A DNA stretch of 22,420 bases. Source: a virus. The translations under genes were made by a program, and so were the position numbers. The notes under the pieces were generated by a model. It was not told the DNA's origin and did no database searches. It saw nothing but the letters and a program-made list of their open reading frames with translations. The DNA lies in the IMG/VR virus record IMGVR_UViG_3300044678_001986, positions 1 through 22,420 of that record; one strand, 5' to 3'. This document shows positions 1 to 5,809 of the stretch, piece after piece (the stretch's first letter is position 1; every line of letters begins with the position of its first letter).

Positions 1-2
1 TT

Positions 3-125
3 TACGGACCCGGATCAGACGGGCGGATAGATTATTCGGAACCACGTGACTGGCCCTGCTGGTGGCCCAGTCGCATTACGAGCGATTTCTGTGATAAATA
101 TATGATTCCGTGGGTGTTGGCATAA
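3..125 (+). CDS. C-terminal part of an integron cassette gene, unknown function
   Basis: The frame is open from the window edge to a TAA at 123-125, giving about 40 residues that end in WVLA. The start lies outside the window. As in five cassettes downstream, the stop codon is formed by the R'' core of the attC that follows (GCATAAC at 120-126), which is the main reason to believe it is a real cassette gene. The visible end is rich in Trp, Cys and Pro (a short WPCWWP motif), and I do not recognise a family. If the cassette follows the rule seen in its neighbours, its missing left end should begin GTTATGCC. Confidence 0.6.
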   Translation, partial: YGPGSDGRIDYSEPRDWPCWWPSRITSDFCDKYMIPWVLA

Positions 126-209
126 CGACGGCGTTCACGTGGCCGCCGTGAACGATTTCAATTCATAAACCCGCGTTGTCGGCGGCTCCCGTGCAACGCC
201 TTGTTATCT
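120..209 (+). other. attC recombination site (first visible)
   Basis: R'' is GCATAAC at 120-126 and R' is GTTATCT at 203-209. The arms inside pair: GGCGTTCACG...GCCGCC at the left with GGCGGCTCCCGTGCAACGCC at the right, leaving bulged bases on one side as attC sites need for bottom-strand folding. IntI would cut after the G of R' (203). Confidence 0.9.
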
Positions 210-221
210 GGAGTTCGTGGT

Positions 222-461
222 ATGGGATTTCCGACAAGTGCTCACATCCGGCAGTTTATTCGTGGCAAAGTATTTGCTGACATTTCTGCTGACACGGCAG
301 GTGATGTCGTCTTGCATTTCGAAGACGGTGAATCGTTACGTTTGCGGCACCACGCGAAGCAGCCAGAACGACCTGAAGTCGAGGTAATCGCGACTCCATT
401 TCGCGCTGATGGCACAGTGAAGCAGACGATCGAAATCGATTTTAATGTCACTTCCAGATAA
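222..461 (+). CDS. Integron cassette protein, 79 aa, unknown
   Basis: The start is ATG 222, preceded by TGGAG (209-213) at about 8 bases spacing; a longer reading from TTG 201 would begin inside the attC and is less likely. The stop TAA (459-461) is part of the R'' core AGATAAC (456-462). The protein is small and soluble-looking, with an acidic beta-rich middle (residues around DVVLHFEDGESLRLR) and no membrane segment or signal peptide. I do not recognise a family. It is the only gene of the cassette 204-539 and has no visible promoter of its own, so it is probably read from an upstream cassette promoter outside the window. Confidence 0.8.
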   Translation: MGFPTSAHIRQFIRGKVFADISADTAGDVVLHFEDGESLRLRHHAKQPERPEVEVIATPFRADGTVKQTIEIDFNVTSR

Positions 462-545
462 CGACGGCATTCACCGGGTTGCGGCCGGTGACTTCAATTC
501 TTTAGGAACCGTGACCCGCAACTCCGGTGGAATGCTTTGTTAGCA
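456..545 (+). other. attC site
   Basis: R'' AGATAAC (456-462), R' GTTAGCA (539-545). The arms CGGCATTCACCGGGTTGCGG and CCGCAACTCCGGTGGAATGC pair with extra bases on one side. The closing sequences of the cassette to the left (GTTATCTGGA at its start, TCCAGATAAC at its end) are perfect reverse complements. Confidence 0.93.
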
Positions 546-553
546 GGTGTTTT

Positions 554-763
554 ATGGTTGTTGATAAAAATGGCGTGGAGATTAAGCCCGGCCAAAATGT
601 GTTGGTACACAATGACGAAGGGACACGCGAGGCGATCGTCGTTCAGCCGTTTCCCACCCATCCGACGCTTAATTCTCCGGGACATTGGGTGGACGTGAAC
701 ATTGATAATGCAGGTCCACAAGGGATGCCGTCGTACATTCTTGAAGTGCGGGCATCCTGCTAA
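554..763 (+). CDS. Integron cassette protein, 69 aa, SH3-like barrel candidate
   Basis: The start is ATG 554, with a weak AGG-type ribosome site at 544-547; the stop TAA is the one inside the R'' core TGCTAAC. The N-terminus (VDKNGVEIKPGQNVLVHND) has the pattern of small KOW/SH3-like barrels found in many cassette and phage proteins: a short strand, a Gly turn, then a 'G..V.V' strand. The rest alternates short strands and turns and ends SYILEV. No catalytic residues stand out. The fold call is inference from pattern only; the role is unknown. Confidence 0.8.
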   Translation: MVVDKNGVEIKPGQNVLVHNDEGTREAIVVQPFPTHPTLNSPGHWVDVNIDNAGPQGMPSYILEVRASC

Positions 764-843
764 CGACGGCATTCACCGGGCCGACGGTGGATGATTTTTC
801 TTCGAACCGGGTGAATCGGCTCCGGTGCAATGCTTTGTTATCT
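758..843 (+). other. attC site
   Basis: R'' TGCTAAC (758-764), R' GTTATCT (837-843). Inner arms GGCATTCACCGGGCCGA and TCGGCTCCGGTGCAATGC are complementary. Its cassette starts GTTAGCAGG and ends CCTGCTAAC, a perfect 9-base complement. Confidence 0.93.
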
Positions 844-855
844 GGAGTGTTTTGT

Positions 856-1137
856 ATGCTGGGTTTTGACGAGTTGTCAGCCGACGATGAATATGGCGAC
901 GAGATAAACAATAAATTCGACGAGGTAATGCAGAACAACGTGCCCGCTCGTCGTGGGTACGATGCCGCAAAATCCTACGGTTTGTCTGAGGAGTATCGAT
1001 TGAAAGCGGCAATCGTGCAGTTGACTGAGATGAACCGCAGAGCAATGGCGATCATCACAGATGCAATCATGCACGGCATGCCGATTACGCCTGAGGTTGC
1101 CGACGTGAGAAATCAGATTGTTGGTTCTTCCAGATAA
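856..1137 (+). CDS. Integron cassette protein, 93 aa, unknown
   Basis: The start is ATG 856 with TGGAG at 843-847 about 8 bases upstream; the stop TAA lies in the R'' core AGATAAC. The first third is very acidic (FDELSADDEYGDE). The second half looks helical (LKAAIVQLTEMNRRAMAIITDAIMHGM), with a Pro-containing turn (MPITPEV) before a final helix. No known family is recognised, and there is no signal peptide or membrane segment. It is the sole gene of the cassette 838-1231. Confidence 0.8.
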   Translation: MLGFDELSADDEYGDEINNKFDEVMQNNVPARRGYDAAKSYGLSEEYRLKAAIVQLTEMNRRAMAIITDAIMHGMPITPEVADVRNQIVGSSR

Positions 1138-1237
1138 CGACAGGCATCACCGGTGCCGACGAAAGACGAGGAAAAACGAATGACTGAAGGAACTGACAAC
1201 ACGCCTGCATCGGCTCCGGTGGATGCCTTTGTTCTAC
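1132..1237 (+). other. attC site carrying a translation start in its loop
   Basis: R'' AGATAAC (1132-1138), R' GTTCTAC (1231-1237). The arms AGGCATCACCGGTGCCG and CGGCTCCGGTGGATGCCT pair. The unpaired middle holds a good ribosome site (GAGGA, 1168-1172) and an ATG at 1180 whose frame stays open through R' into the next cassette. At 106 bp it is longer than the other sites here (86-93 bp). Confidence 0.9.
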
Positions 1238-1497
1238 CGCTTTGGATTGATCTGCTTCGCCATACTCTCGGAGCAAGGCCGGAACAGCGAAAAGCGGATC
1301 ACGGATACCGCAATAAGTTTTGTGCTTCTGTGGGCTCATCGCACTGGTTGCATTTTGTGGCAATGGTCGATGCTGGTTTAGCCACAGCTGGTGGAATGAT
1401 TAACGATGGCAAACAGCAGTTTTTTTCGGCAACTGTAGCTGGTTGCGAAGCCATCGGTTTGAGTCCATCGGCGATCAAACGAGCTTTTGAGGATTAG
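1180..1497 (+). CDS. Cassette protein, 105 aa, initiated inside the upstream attC
   Basis: The best start is ATG 1180, 7 bases after GAGGA (1168-1172). Both signals lie in the loop of the preceding attC. Translation crosses the R' crossover point (1231) into the cassette that carries the rest of the gene. Inside the cassette (from 1232) there is no in-frame ATG, GTG or TTG before the motif LLRHTLG, which looks like the start of the folded domain; the first in-frame ATG comes only at 'AMVDAG'. The domain (LLRHTLG...YRNKF...LVDAG-like...GLSPSAIKRAFED) resembles small phage and cassette proteins of unknown function. The first 17 residues are thus donated by another cassette. The stop TAG is 3 bases before R''. 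Confidence 0.75.
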   Translation: MTEGTDNTPASAPVDAFVLPLWIDLLRHTLGARPEQRKADHGYRNKFCASVGSSHWLHFVAMVDAGLATAGGMINDGKQQFFSATVAGCEAIGLSPSAIKRAFED

Positions 1498-1500
1498 TCG

Positions 1501-1591
1501 GTAGAACGCAGGCGTTAACCGGACCGCGAACGGTTGACGCTGATTGCAGAAAACGCCTGATTCACGGTTCCGGTTCAACGCTTTGTTCTGC
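1501..1591 (+). other. attC site
   Basis: R'' GTAGAAC (1501-1507), R' GTTCTGC (1585-1591). Arms AGGCGTTAACCGGACCG and CGGTTCCGGTTCAACGC pair. Its cassette begins GTTCTACCG and ends CGGTAGAAC. Confidence 0.92.
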
Positions 1592-1599
1592 CTCTCTTT

Positions 1600-1636
1600 G
1601 GAAACGCTTTCCAGTTATTTTCGAAAATCTTTCGAA
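1600..1636 (+). promoter_or_regulatory. Two small inverted repeats in the leader of a two-gene cassette
   Basis: GGAAA-CGC-TTTCC (1600-1612) and TTCGAAA-ATC-TTTCGAA (1620-1636) are perfect inverted repeats, 7 bases apart. They lie in the 135-base leader of the cassette, just upstream of a weak promoter candidate. They could be operator half-sites for the basic protein encoded downstream; this is inference. Confidence 0.4.
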
Positions 1637-1652
1637 TCTGTTTGAATACTCG

Positions 1653-1680
1653 TTGACGAATCAGACGAAGTAAGTAATAC
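1653..1680 (+). promoter_or_regulatory. Weak sigma70-type promoter candidate inside a cassette
   Basis: TTGACG (1653-1658), 16 bases, then TAATAC (1675-1680). The -35 matches well and the -10 is poor. The unusually long leader of this cassette makes an internal promoter plausible; self-expressed cassettes are often toxin-antitoxin units. Confidence 0.3.
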
Positions 1681-1726
1681 TTCCCTTAGTCGAACGCAAC
1701 GCAAACAACCAGCAAGGAAAAGAATA

Positions 1727-1891
1727 ATGAAAAAGTCAGCCTCAGAAATCATCAGCCTGCGAAACACTCTGCTGTCACAGGTTCGACCAACACGACTGAC
1801 AGGAAATCGCGAACTGATGCACGAACTGGTAATCCGCATTCGTCAGCTGGACGGAATCTTGGAAGCCCGATCACGAAAGGTGCAGGAATGA
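1727..1891 (+). CDS. Small cassette protein, 54 aa, first gene of a coupled pair
   Basis: ATG 1727 follows AAGGAAAAG (1714-1722). The frame runs to TGA 1889-1891, which overlaps the ATG (1888) of the next gene as ATGA, the usual sign of translational coupling. The product is basic and almost entirely helical in appearance: MKKSASEIISLRNTLL, then RELMHELVIRIRQLDGILEAR, with Leu/Ile spacing suggesting a helical hairpin or short coiled coil. I do not recognise a family. It shares the cassette 1586-2168 with a basic DNA-binding-like protein. A regulatory or toxin-antitoxin pair is one possibility, but no toxin family is recognised. Confidence 0.7.
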   Translation: MKKSASEIISLRNTLLSQVRPTRLTGNRELMHELVIRIRQLDGILEARSRKVQE

Positions 1892-2085
1892 GAGGAGGAT
1901 CCCGGAAGGGGGCCGGGCGAAAGCCCGGCCTCGGAGAAACGAAGGTTGACAAGAATATTGCCCTGACGCCTACGCTGTGGGCTTTTCTTATGTCAGGCGG
2001 AAATTCGGCTGGCCATGAAATCGAAACGCGTCTACGGAAGTCTGCGGCGTTTAAGGCGTGGTTGAAGAATCAGGTTTCGGAGTAG
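1888..2085 (+). CDS. Basic cassette protein with GGSRKGAGRKPG N-terminus, 65 aa
   Basis: It starts at ATG 1888, overlapping the previous stop, with AGGTGCAGG just upstream; TAG 2083-2085 sits immediately before R'' (2086). The N-terminus GGSRKGAGRKPG is a Gly/Arg/Lys-rich arm common in small phage and plasmid DNA-associated proteins. It is followed by 'NIALTPTLWAFL', a strand-helix pattern that could be a ribbon-helix-helix-like unit, and a C-terminal helix (SAAFKAWLKNQ). DNA binding is inference. Together with the upstream 54-aa protein it forms a two-gene cassette operon whose leader holds inverted repeats that this protein could bind. Confidence 0.78.
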   Translation: MRGGSRKGAGRKPGLGETKVDKNIALTPTLWAFLMSGGNSAGHEIETRLRKSAAFKAWLKNQVSE

Positions 2086-2174
2086 GCAGAACGCTACCCA
2101 TCAACGGGCGGCGACAAACAAATTTACCATCCCAAACGACGTGACCGCCGCTCCGTTGCATGGGTTTGTTATGC
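2086..2174 (+). other. attC site
   Basis: R'' GCAGAAC (2086-2092), R' GTTATGC (2168-2174). Arms ACCCATCAACGGGCGGCG and CGCCGCTCCGTTGCATGGGT pair. Its cassette begins GTTCTGCCT and ends AGGCAGAAC. Confidence 0.92.
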
Positions 2175-2193
2175 GGCTTTTTTATGGTGATGT

Positions 2194-2733
2194 ATGCAGT
2201 ACGATTTTCAGAGCATTGTGAACCGAATTTCTCGTGATGGGTGGGGACAAGACTTTGAGACCCAAGAGGAAGCGGACCAACATTTGATTGACAACCCGCA
2301 GGAGTTGGCGGCACACGCAGCAGTTGAATTGTTGTCGCGCCTTACGGCGATCGCACGAGCCATTGGCGGATCGATTGAAGATGATGAAAGCAAGATCGAC
2401 GAGCCAGAAGAACCAATGGACGGTTCCATGTTTGCGGTCGGTCAAAAGCTCTACAAGTACGAGTACGGCCTGAGCGTGGAAGAGTACGTGGTGATCGCGA
2501 AGGATGAAGCGAATCGTCTGTTGATTATCAAGTGCAATGATTTTTCGTTGGAGTATCCGCCGTCGCCAAGGATTGCGGAAAAAGAAGATGGATTAGTGGC
2601 GGACATCAAGATTGCCTTGCAAGAAGCGATTGACAAAACCGAAGAGCGTGCAAAGGCGATGCTTGCCAACGCGAAGAAGGCGAGATCGGAAATGGCGGAC
2701 GGCAAGTCGTTGGATGATTACAAGTCCGCATAA
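2194..2733 (+). CDS. Integron cassette protein, 179 aa, unknown
   Basis: This is the largest cassette gene here. ATG 2194 begins the frame; there is no clear ribosome site, and other ATGs at 2184 and 2190 are in another frame that soon closes. The stop TAA is inside the R'' core GCATAAC. The first half is acidic and helical (EEADQHLIDNPQELAAHAAVELLSRL), followed by an acidic linker (DDESKIDEPEEP). Then comes a small beta-rich segment (FAVGQKLYKYEYGLSVEEYVVIAKDEANRLLIIKC) and a Lys/Glu/Ala-rich C-terminal helix likely to form a coiled coil. No family is recognised, and it has no signal peptide or membrane segment. It is the sole gene of the cassette 2169-2812. Confidence 0.85.
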   Translation: MQYDFQSIVNRISRDGWGQDFETQEEADQHLIDNPQELAAHAAVELLSRLTAIARAIGGSIEDDESKIDEPEEPMDGSMFAVGQKLYKYEYGLSVEEYVVIAKDEANRLLIIKCNDFSLEYPPSPRIAEKEDGLVADIKIALQEAIDKTEERAKAMLANAKKARSEMADGKSLDDYKSA

Positions 2734-2818
2734 CGACGGCGTTCACCGGGTTGCGGCCGGTGACTCGGAATTCTGATTCAGCGCGGACCGCAACTCCGTG
2801 TGCAATGCTTTGTTATTT
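2728..2818 (+). other. attC site
   Basis: R'' GCATAAC (2728-2734), R' GTTATTT (2812-2818). Arms GGCGTTCACCGGGTTGCGG and CCGCAACTCCGTGTGCAATGC pair. Its cassette begins GTTATGCGG and ends CCGCATAAC. Confidence 0.93.
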
Positions 2819-2822
2819 TGCC

Positions 2823-2954
2823 ATGCAACGGATTATAAAAGCGGTAGAAGAGTTGTTTATCTGGATCACAGCGGTGCTCGCATTTCTCGTGATTTGTGGA
2901 GTGCTTGGGGCGTTCATTCTATTTGTGATTTGGTTGCATACTGGAGGTGTGTGA
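2823..2954 (+). CDS. 43-aa single-span membrane peptide in a two-gene cassette
   Basis: ATG 2823 lies only 10 bases after the R' crossover point, so it has no room for a good ribosome site. The frame ends at TGA 2952-2954, which overlaps the next ATG (TGATG). After an amphipathic start (MQRIIKAVEELF) comes about 27 uninterrupted hydrophobic residues (roughly 12-38), a clear transmembrane helix, then HTGGV. Its function is unknown; small membrane peptides in cassettes are often toxins or modulators, but nothing here proves it. It is coupled to the 71-aa gene downstream. Confidence 0.65.
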   Translation: MQRIIKAVEELFIWITAVLAFLVICGVLGAFILFVIWLHTGGV

Positions 2955-3169
2955 TGACCCTGAGTGAACTGAGGGAAGCAGTCGCGGATGCGATCGAAAA
3001 GGCAGCGGAATTTGGTGAGTCTCCGGACGACATTCTAGTTTCAGTGCAAATCGACACATGCGGAAAAGACGGCGAACAATGTTTCACAGACAGCACAGGT
3101 GACGTGGAGCTGCACTATGACGGGAACCTGACAGCGTCTGGTTGCGTTCTTGTCGGGGTGTCAAAATAA
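2954..3169 (+). CDS. Integron cassette protein, 71 aa, second gene of pair
   Basis: ATG 2954 overlaps the previous stop (TGATG) and has the strongest ribosome site of the array, TGGAGG (2942-2947). The stop TAA lies in the R'' core AAATAAC. The protein begins with an acidic helix (TLSELREAVADAIEKAAEFGE) followed by strands (DILVSVQIDTCG, DVELHYDG, CVLVGVSK) and has three cysteines. No family is recognised. The tight overlap with the small membrane peptide suggests they work or are dosed together. Confidence 0.8.
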   Translation: MTLSELREAVADAIEKAAEFGESPDDILVSVQIDTCGKDGEQCFTDSTGDVELHYDGNLTASGCVLVGVSK

Positions 3170-3256
3170 CGACCAGCGGTAACCGGGCCGCCGACAAGAG
3201 GCTCGGATTTGTGAACACGGCAGATCGGCGGCTCCGTGTTCACCGCTTTGTTATCC
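3164..3256 (+). other. attC site (last complete one)
   Basis: R'' AAATAAC (3164-3170), R' GTTATCC (3250-3256). Arms AGCGGTAACCGGGCCGCCGA and TCGGCGGCTCCGTGTTCACCGCT pair. Its cassette begins GTTATTTTG and ends CAAAATAAC. Confidence 0.92.
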
Positions 3257-3274
3257 GTCGTTTGTGGTGACGCT

Positions 3275-3457
3275 ATGCAGGACGAAAGAACCTTGAGAGA
3301 GATCGCAAGTAAACTGAAGGCCGATGGGATGCGGTGCAATTGTGATTTGGATAATTGGGAACCAGAGAAGTCAACCGGTCATTCTTGTGTATGTCGTATT
3401 CACAAAGAGTCGCAGCGAATCAAATACCGTCCTCATGACGTTGCCAAACAAGTCTGA
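3275..3457 (+). CDS. Cys-rich cassette protein, 60 aa, possible metal binder
   Basis: ATG 3275 follows GGTGA (3266-3270); an upstream in-frame GTG at 3236 lies inside the attC. The protein has an N-terminal helix, then CNCDLDNWEP, then GHSCVCRIHKES. The four Cys in two CxC pairs plus His could bind a metal ion. Similar 'CDLDNWEP...TGHS..CRIHK' segments occur in small phage and cassette proteins of unknown function (general recollection, not searched). TGA 3455-3457 precedes R'' by one base. This is the last cassette before the phage genes, and the attC after it is broken. Confidence 0.75.
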   Translation: MQDERTLREIASKLKADGMRCNCDLDNWEPEKSTGHSCVCRIHKESQRIKYRPHDVAKQV

Positions 3458-3480
3458 CGGATAACTTTGAATTATCCGTC
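3456..3480 (+). other. Broken attC / possible tyrosine-recombinase core site at the integron-phage junction
   Basis: The R'' core GGATAAC (3459-3465) pairs with the cassette start at 3250-3256 as expected, but the usual GACGGC... arms do not follow. Instead TTTGA leads into TTATCCGTC, so that GACGGATAA (3456-3464), 7 bases, TTATCCGTC (3472-3480) form a perfect 9-7-9 inverted repeat. Arm and spacer lengths fit a tyrosine-recombinase core site. It lacks a T-run, so a terminator is unlikely. Confidence 0.6.
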
Positions 3481-3634
3481 GCGTGTGGTTTTCGGAATAT
3501 CACTTTGCGCGTGATATCCCGATATCGCTTTCGCAAAACACAGCGAGCCGGACGGGTTTCCCCGCCGGCTCTCCCGGTGCTGTGGTGTGGGCCTGCATGG
3601 TGCCAAGGCCGTAGGCTATGACGGTCCGGTGCTT
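3481..3634. other. Non-coding junction between integron and phage genes, rich in inverted repeats
   Basis: No convincing gene. It holds TTTGCG (3504-3509) and CGCAAA (3532-3537) flanking two GATATC words (3513-3518, 3521-3526), then a strong hairpin (3545-3571). It could be a prophage end with arm-type sites, or only the late-operon 3' end. Confidence 0.5.
3545..3571 (-). terminator. Hairpin downstream of the last tail gene
   Basis: GAGCCGG, one bulged A, CGGG, loop TTTC, CCCG, CCGGCTC: an 11-bp stem. On the - strand it is followed by GCTGTGTTTTGCG, a weak T tract. It lies about 64 bases after the stop of the last late gene, so it is probably the end of the late operon. Confidence 0.5.
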
Positions 3635-5806
3635 TCAGAGTTCGGCGCGTGACTCCTGATCGAAATGCACGATTTTGCCATTTTTGAACCAGCTTCCAGC
3701 AGAAGCAGACGGCGATCCTGAACGTGCTCTCCATGTTCTGCCCCATATCGGGGCTGCGTCGTTGTCGCGATCGTAGAGACAAACGGCAGTATCTGAGTAC
3801 GGGTGCCATGTCATGTTGCGAAACTCAAATACGATGTTTGCAGAACTGGTAAATGCGAATTGTTTTGACGAATGGATAAATCGATCATTCGCGGTATTCC
3901 GGTCAACTGTAAACACAATTGCTACACCACGCTCTAAAATCCCGTAGTGTGTCCGATCGTCAGTGTGTACCAGTGTGCTTTGCCCTGCTCCGTTGAAAAT
4001 GTTTCCGACTTCCACTAGTGGCCAATTCGTACCGTCTACCCACGTCGACCCGGCAGGGCCAACTATAGATGTCAGCGCGTCTTTCAAATCTGCTTCTGTC
4101 GTTGTAAGCCAGTCGAGCCAGTCTGTATAGATGTAGGTAACTGGGCTATTTGTCCATTTGATTTGAATACGAAACTCACCTGCAGTTGCTCTTGTGGCAT
4201 CTTCGAGCTGATAGTGCCACCAATAGCGGTAATAGGATCCATTGATCGGTTGGCTTATAAACTCTTGTTTTCTGGCGTAGTTCCTGCCGATACGGCTGTT
4301 TGCGATTCCAGTGGCTCCACCACGGGTTCGCGTGCCTAAAATACGAGTTGCATCACACCCATACAACAAACCAATCCCATCAGACCACCGAGCGAACAAA
4401 CTAGGGTGCGTTGCATCAATTATTGGAAAATCATCCTCGTTGATTTCCTGCAAAGCAATATTAGCACCGTCCGTAAGTGGCACCCCTACGGAATCATCAT
4501 AGCCCTCGGTTCCGTCAACGTTCCACGCTTCGACAGCATCCCAGCCAAGAAAGGGATATTGCAACACCATGCTTGCAGAATTTGAATCCTCTAAAATCAC
4601 TGCTGGAGTTCCAAACCATCCAAGAAAGTTTCCTTCACCAGCACCGTCTATTCCGCGATCAAAGCTCGTCACAGTTCCCGAACCGCAGTCGATTTTTTCT
4701 CCCCATCGGCCAAAATCAGTATATCCCGACCCACCAGACACCTCGGTCAACCCGTGCGATACGCAGACAATATTGTCTTCGACGTTGCTCAGGGCGCAAG
4801 TCAGGCTCCACGTTGACGGCGAATTAAGCCACACAACCCAATTCCGCGACCATGACGTGCCGACTGTCCAGCATTCCAATGCCGTCGTTCGCGTCATGGT
4901 GCCCATCAGCACTTTGTTATCAGCAACAGCCCTCAATGGTCCGGTGACTGTGCTTGGTGCTGTGCCGGGTGCGGGAGCCGAGGCGGTGCCAGAACTGATC
5001 AGTTTCGTTGGTGTAACCCCAGTTCCGAAGCCAAACTGAGCACCAACAGCACTTAGAATTTCTCCGGTTGTGCGATCATAGTAGATAGCGCTGATATCGG
5101 TTGAAATGCCACCGGATGTCGATTCCGTTGAAAACGTTTTGAAGTCTCCAGATGACGAACTCCAAACAACATCTATCGTCACTGGTGATAATGGCCACGG
5201 CCCTCCGGATACCGTTACAGACGTGACTTCTGTCAGCGCGTCGATCGCCGCTTCGATGGTTGCGTTTGACGCTGTGCAGGAAAACACGCAATCAACATTC
5301 CCCACCGTCCGCAGCGTCACGTTTCCAAGCGTTTGGCCGTGCTGATGCAAAATATACTGTTTGGTCGCGGTATTGGATGTGAAGTCAACCAATTCGATGA
5401 TCGGGACACGGCTTTGCCCGGCGACGATGTTACCTCCGCTAAGGCCGTGCAGGCTCATCGAAAATTGCGGTGTATATCGTCCTTTAGTCGTACCAGTGGC
5501 GAACAGCCCAAGTATTTCGGCATCTGACACAACGGTTCCGTCATCGGCGTCGATTGTGACGAAATGCACTGCCTCAGCACCATTTGCCGTCAGTCCGCTG
5601 CGCGTCCAACTCGTACCCACAGCCTGAACACGTCGCGTCAGTACCGTCGCCTTTGGAACATACCATCCTGTGATCAGATCACTGCCATAATGCCAGGTCC
5701 AGCCTTGCCCCGGTCCATATTCCCAAACAGTCGCGCCCGTAGAGGTGTTGTAGCGTCGAATCGTGATGTCGTTTTGGCCGCAACTGCAGCAGAGCTTAAA
5801 CGCCAT
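3635..5806 (-). CDS. Large distal tail / adsorption protein, 723 aa
   Basis: ATG 5806 follows a good ribosome site (AGGTGAGG). It is the last and longest of the distal tail genes and ends the late operon, where siphoviruses usually encode fibres or receptor-binding proteins. The N-terminus (CCSCGQNDITIRRYNTSTG, then VWEYGPGQGW) has the look of a beta-propeller blade of the PQQ-like type ('Y....TG..VW'). The body is almost wholly beta-rich with many Ser/Thr/Gly and Trp, and Trp-rich motifs recur (GTSWTRSGL, GTSWSRNWVVWLN). No signal peptide, membrane helix or known enzyme motif is seen. The fibre/spike role is inferred from position and composition; the blade resemblance is tentative. Confidence 0.75.
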   Translation of the reverse strand: MAFKLCCSCGQNDITIRRYNTSTGATVWEYGPGQGWTWHYGSDLITGWYVPKATVLTRRVQAVGTSWTRSGLTANGAEAVHFVTIDADDGTVVSDAEILGLFATGTTKGRYTPQFSMSLHGLSGGNIVAGQSRVPIIELVDFTSNTATKQYILHQHGQTLGNVTLRTVGNVDCVFSCTASNATIEAAIDALTEVTSVTVSGGPWPLSPVTIDVVWSSSSGDFKTFSTESTSGGISTDISAIYYDRTTGEILSAVGAQFGFGTGVTPTKLISSGTASAPAPGTAPSTVTGPLRAVADNKVLMGTMTRTTALECWTVGTSWSRNWVVWLNSPSTWSLTCALSNVEDNIVCVSHGLTEVSGGSGYTDFGRWGEKIDCGSGTVTSFDRGIDGAGEGNFLGWFGTPAVILEDSNSASMVLQYPFLGWDAVEAWNVDGTEGYDDSVGVPLTDGANIALQEINEDDFPIIDATHPSLFARWSDGIGLLYGCDATRILGTRTRGGATGIANSRIGRNYARKQEFISQPINGSYYRYWWHYQLEDATRATAGEFRIQIKWTNSPVTYIYTDWLDWLTTTEADLKDALTSIVGPAGSTWVDGTNWPLVEVGNIFNGAGQSTLVHTDDRTHYGILERGVAIVFTVDRNTANDRFIHSSKQFAFTSSANIVFEFRNMTWHPYSDTAVCLYDRDNDAAPIWGRTWRARSGSPSASAGSWFKNGKIVHFDQESRAEL

Positions 5807-5809
5807 TCC

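Noticed and set aside
3456-3480. Inverted repeat as a transcription terminator
   Set aside because: The stem is AT-containing with no T-run on either strand, and the left arm is fully explained as the R'' core of the last cassette.
3510-3521. Twelve bases CGTGATATCCCG shared with 18822-18833, as phage attachment repeat
   Set aside because: Several shared 12-mers are expected by chance in 22 kb, and the second copy lies inside the phage, not at an end.
3420-3809. 129-codon - strand frame crossing the junction
   Set aside because: It overlaps the C-terminus of the fibre gene in another frame, runs into the integron cassette, and has no ribosome site or recognisable product.
4569-5039. Long + strand open frames opposite the tail fibre gene
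   Set aside because: They are antisense shadows of a Ser/Thr-rich - strand gene, with no ribosome sites and no recognisable product.
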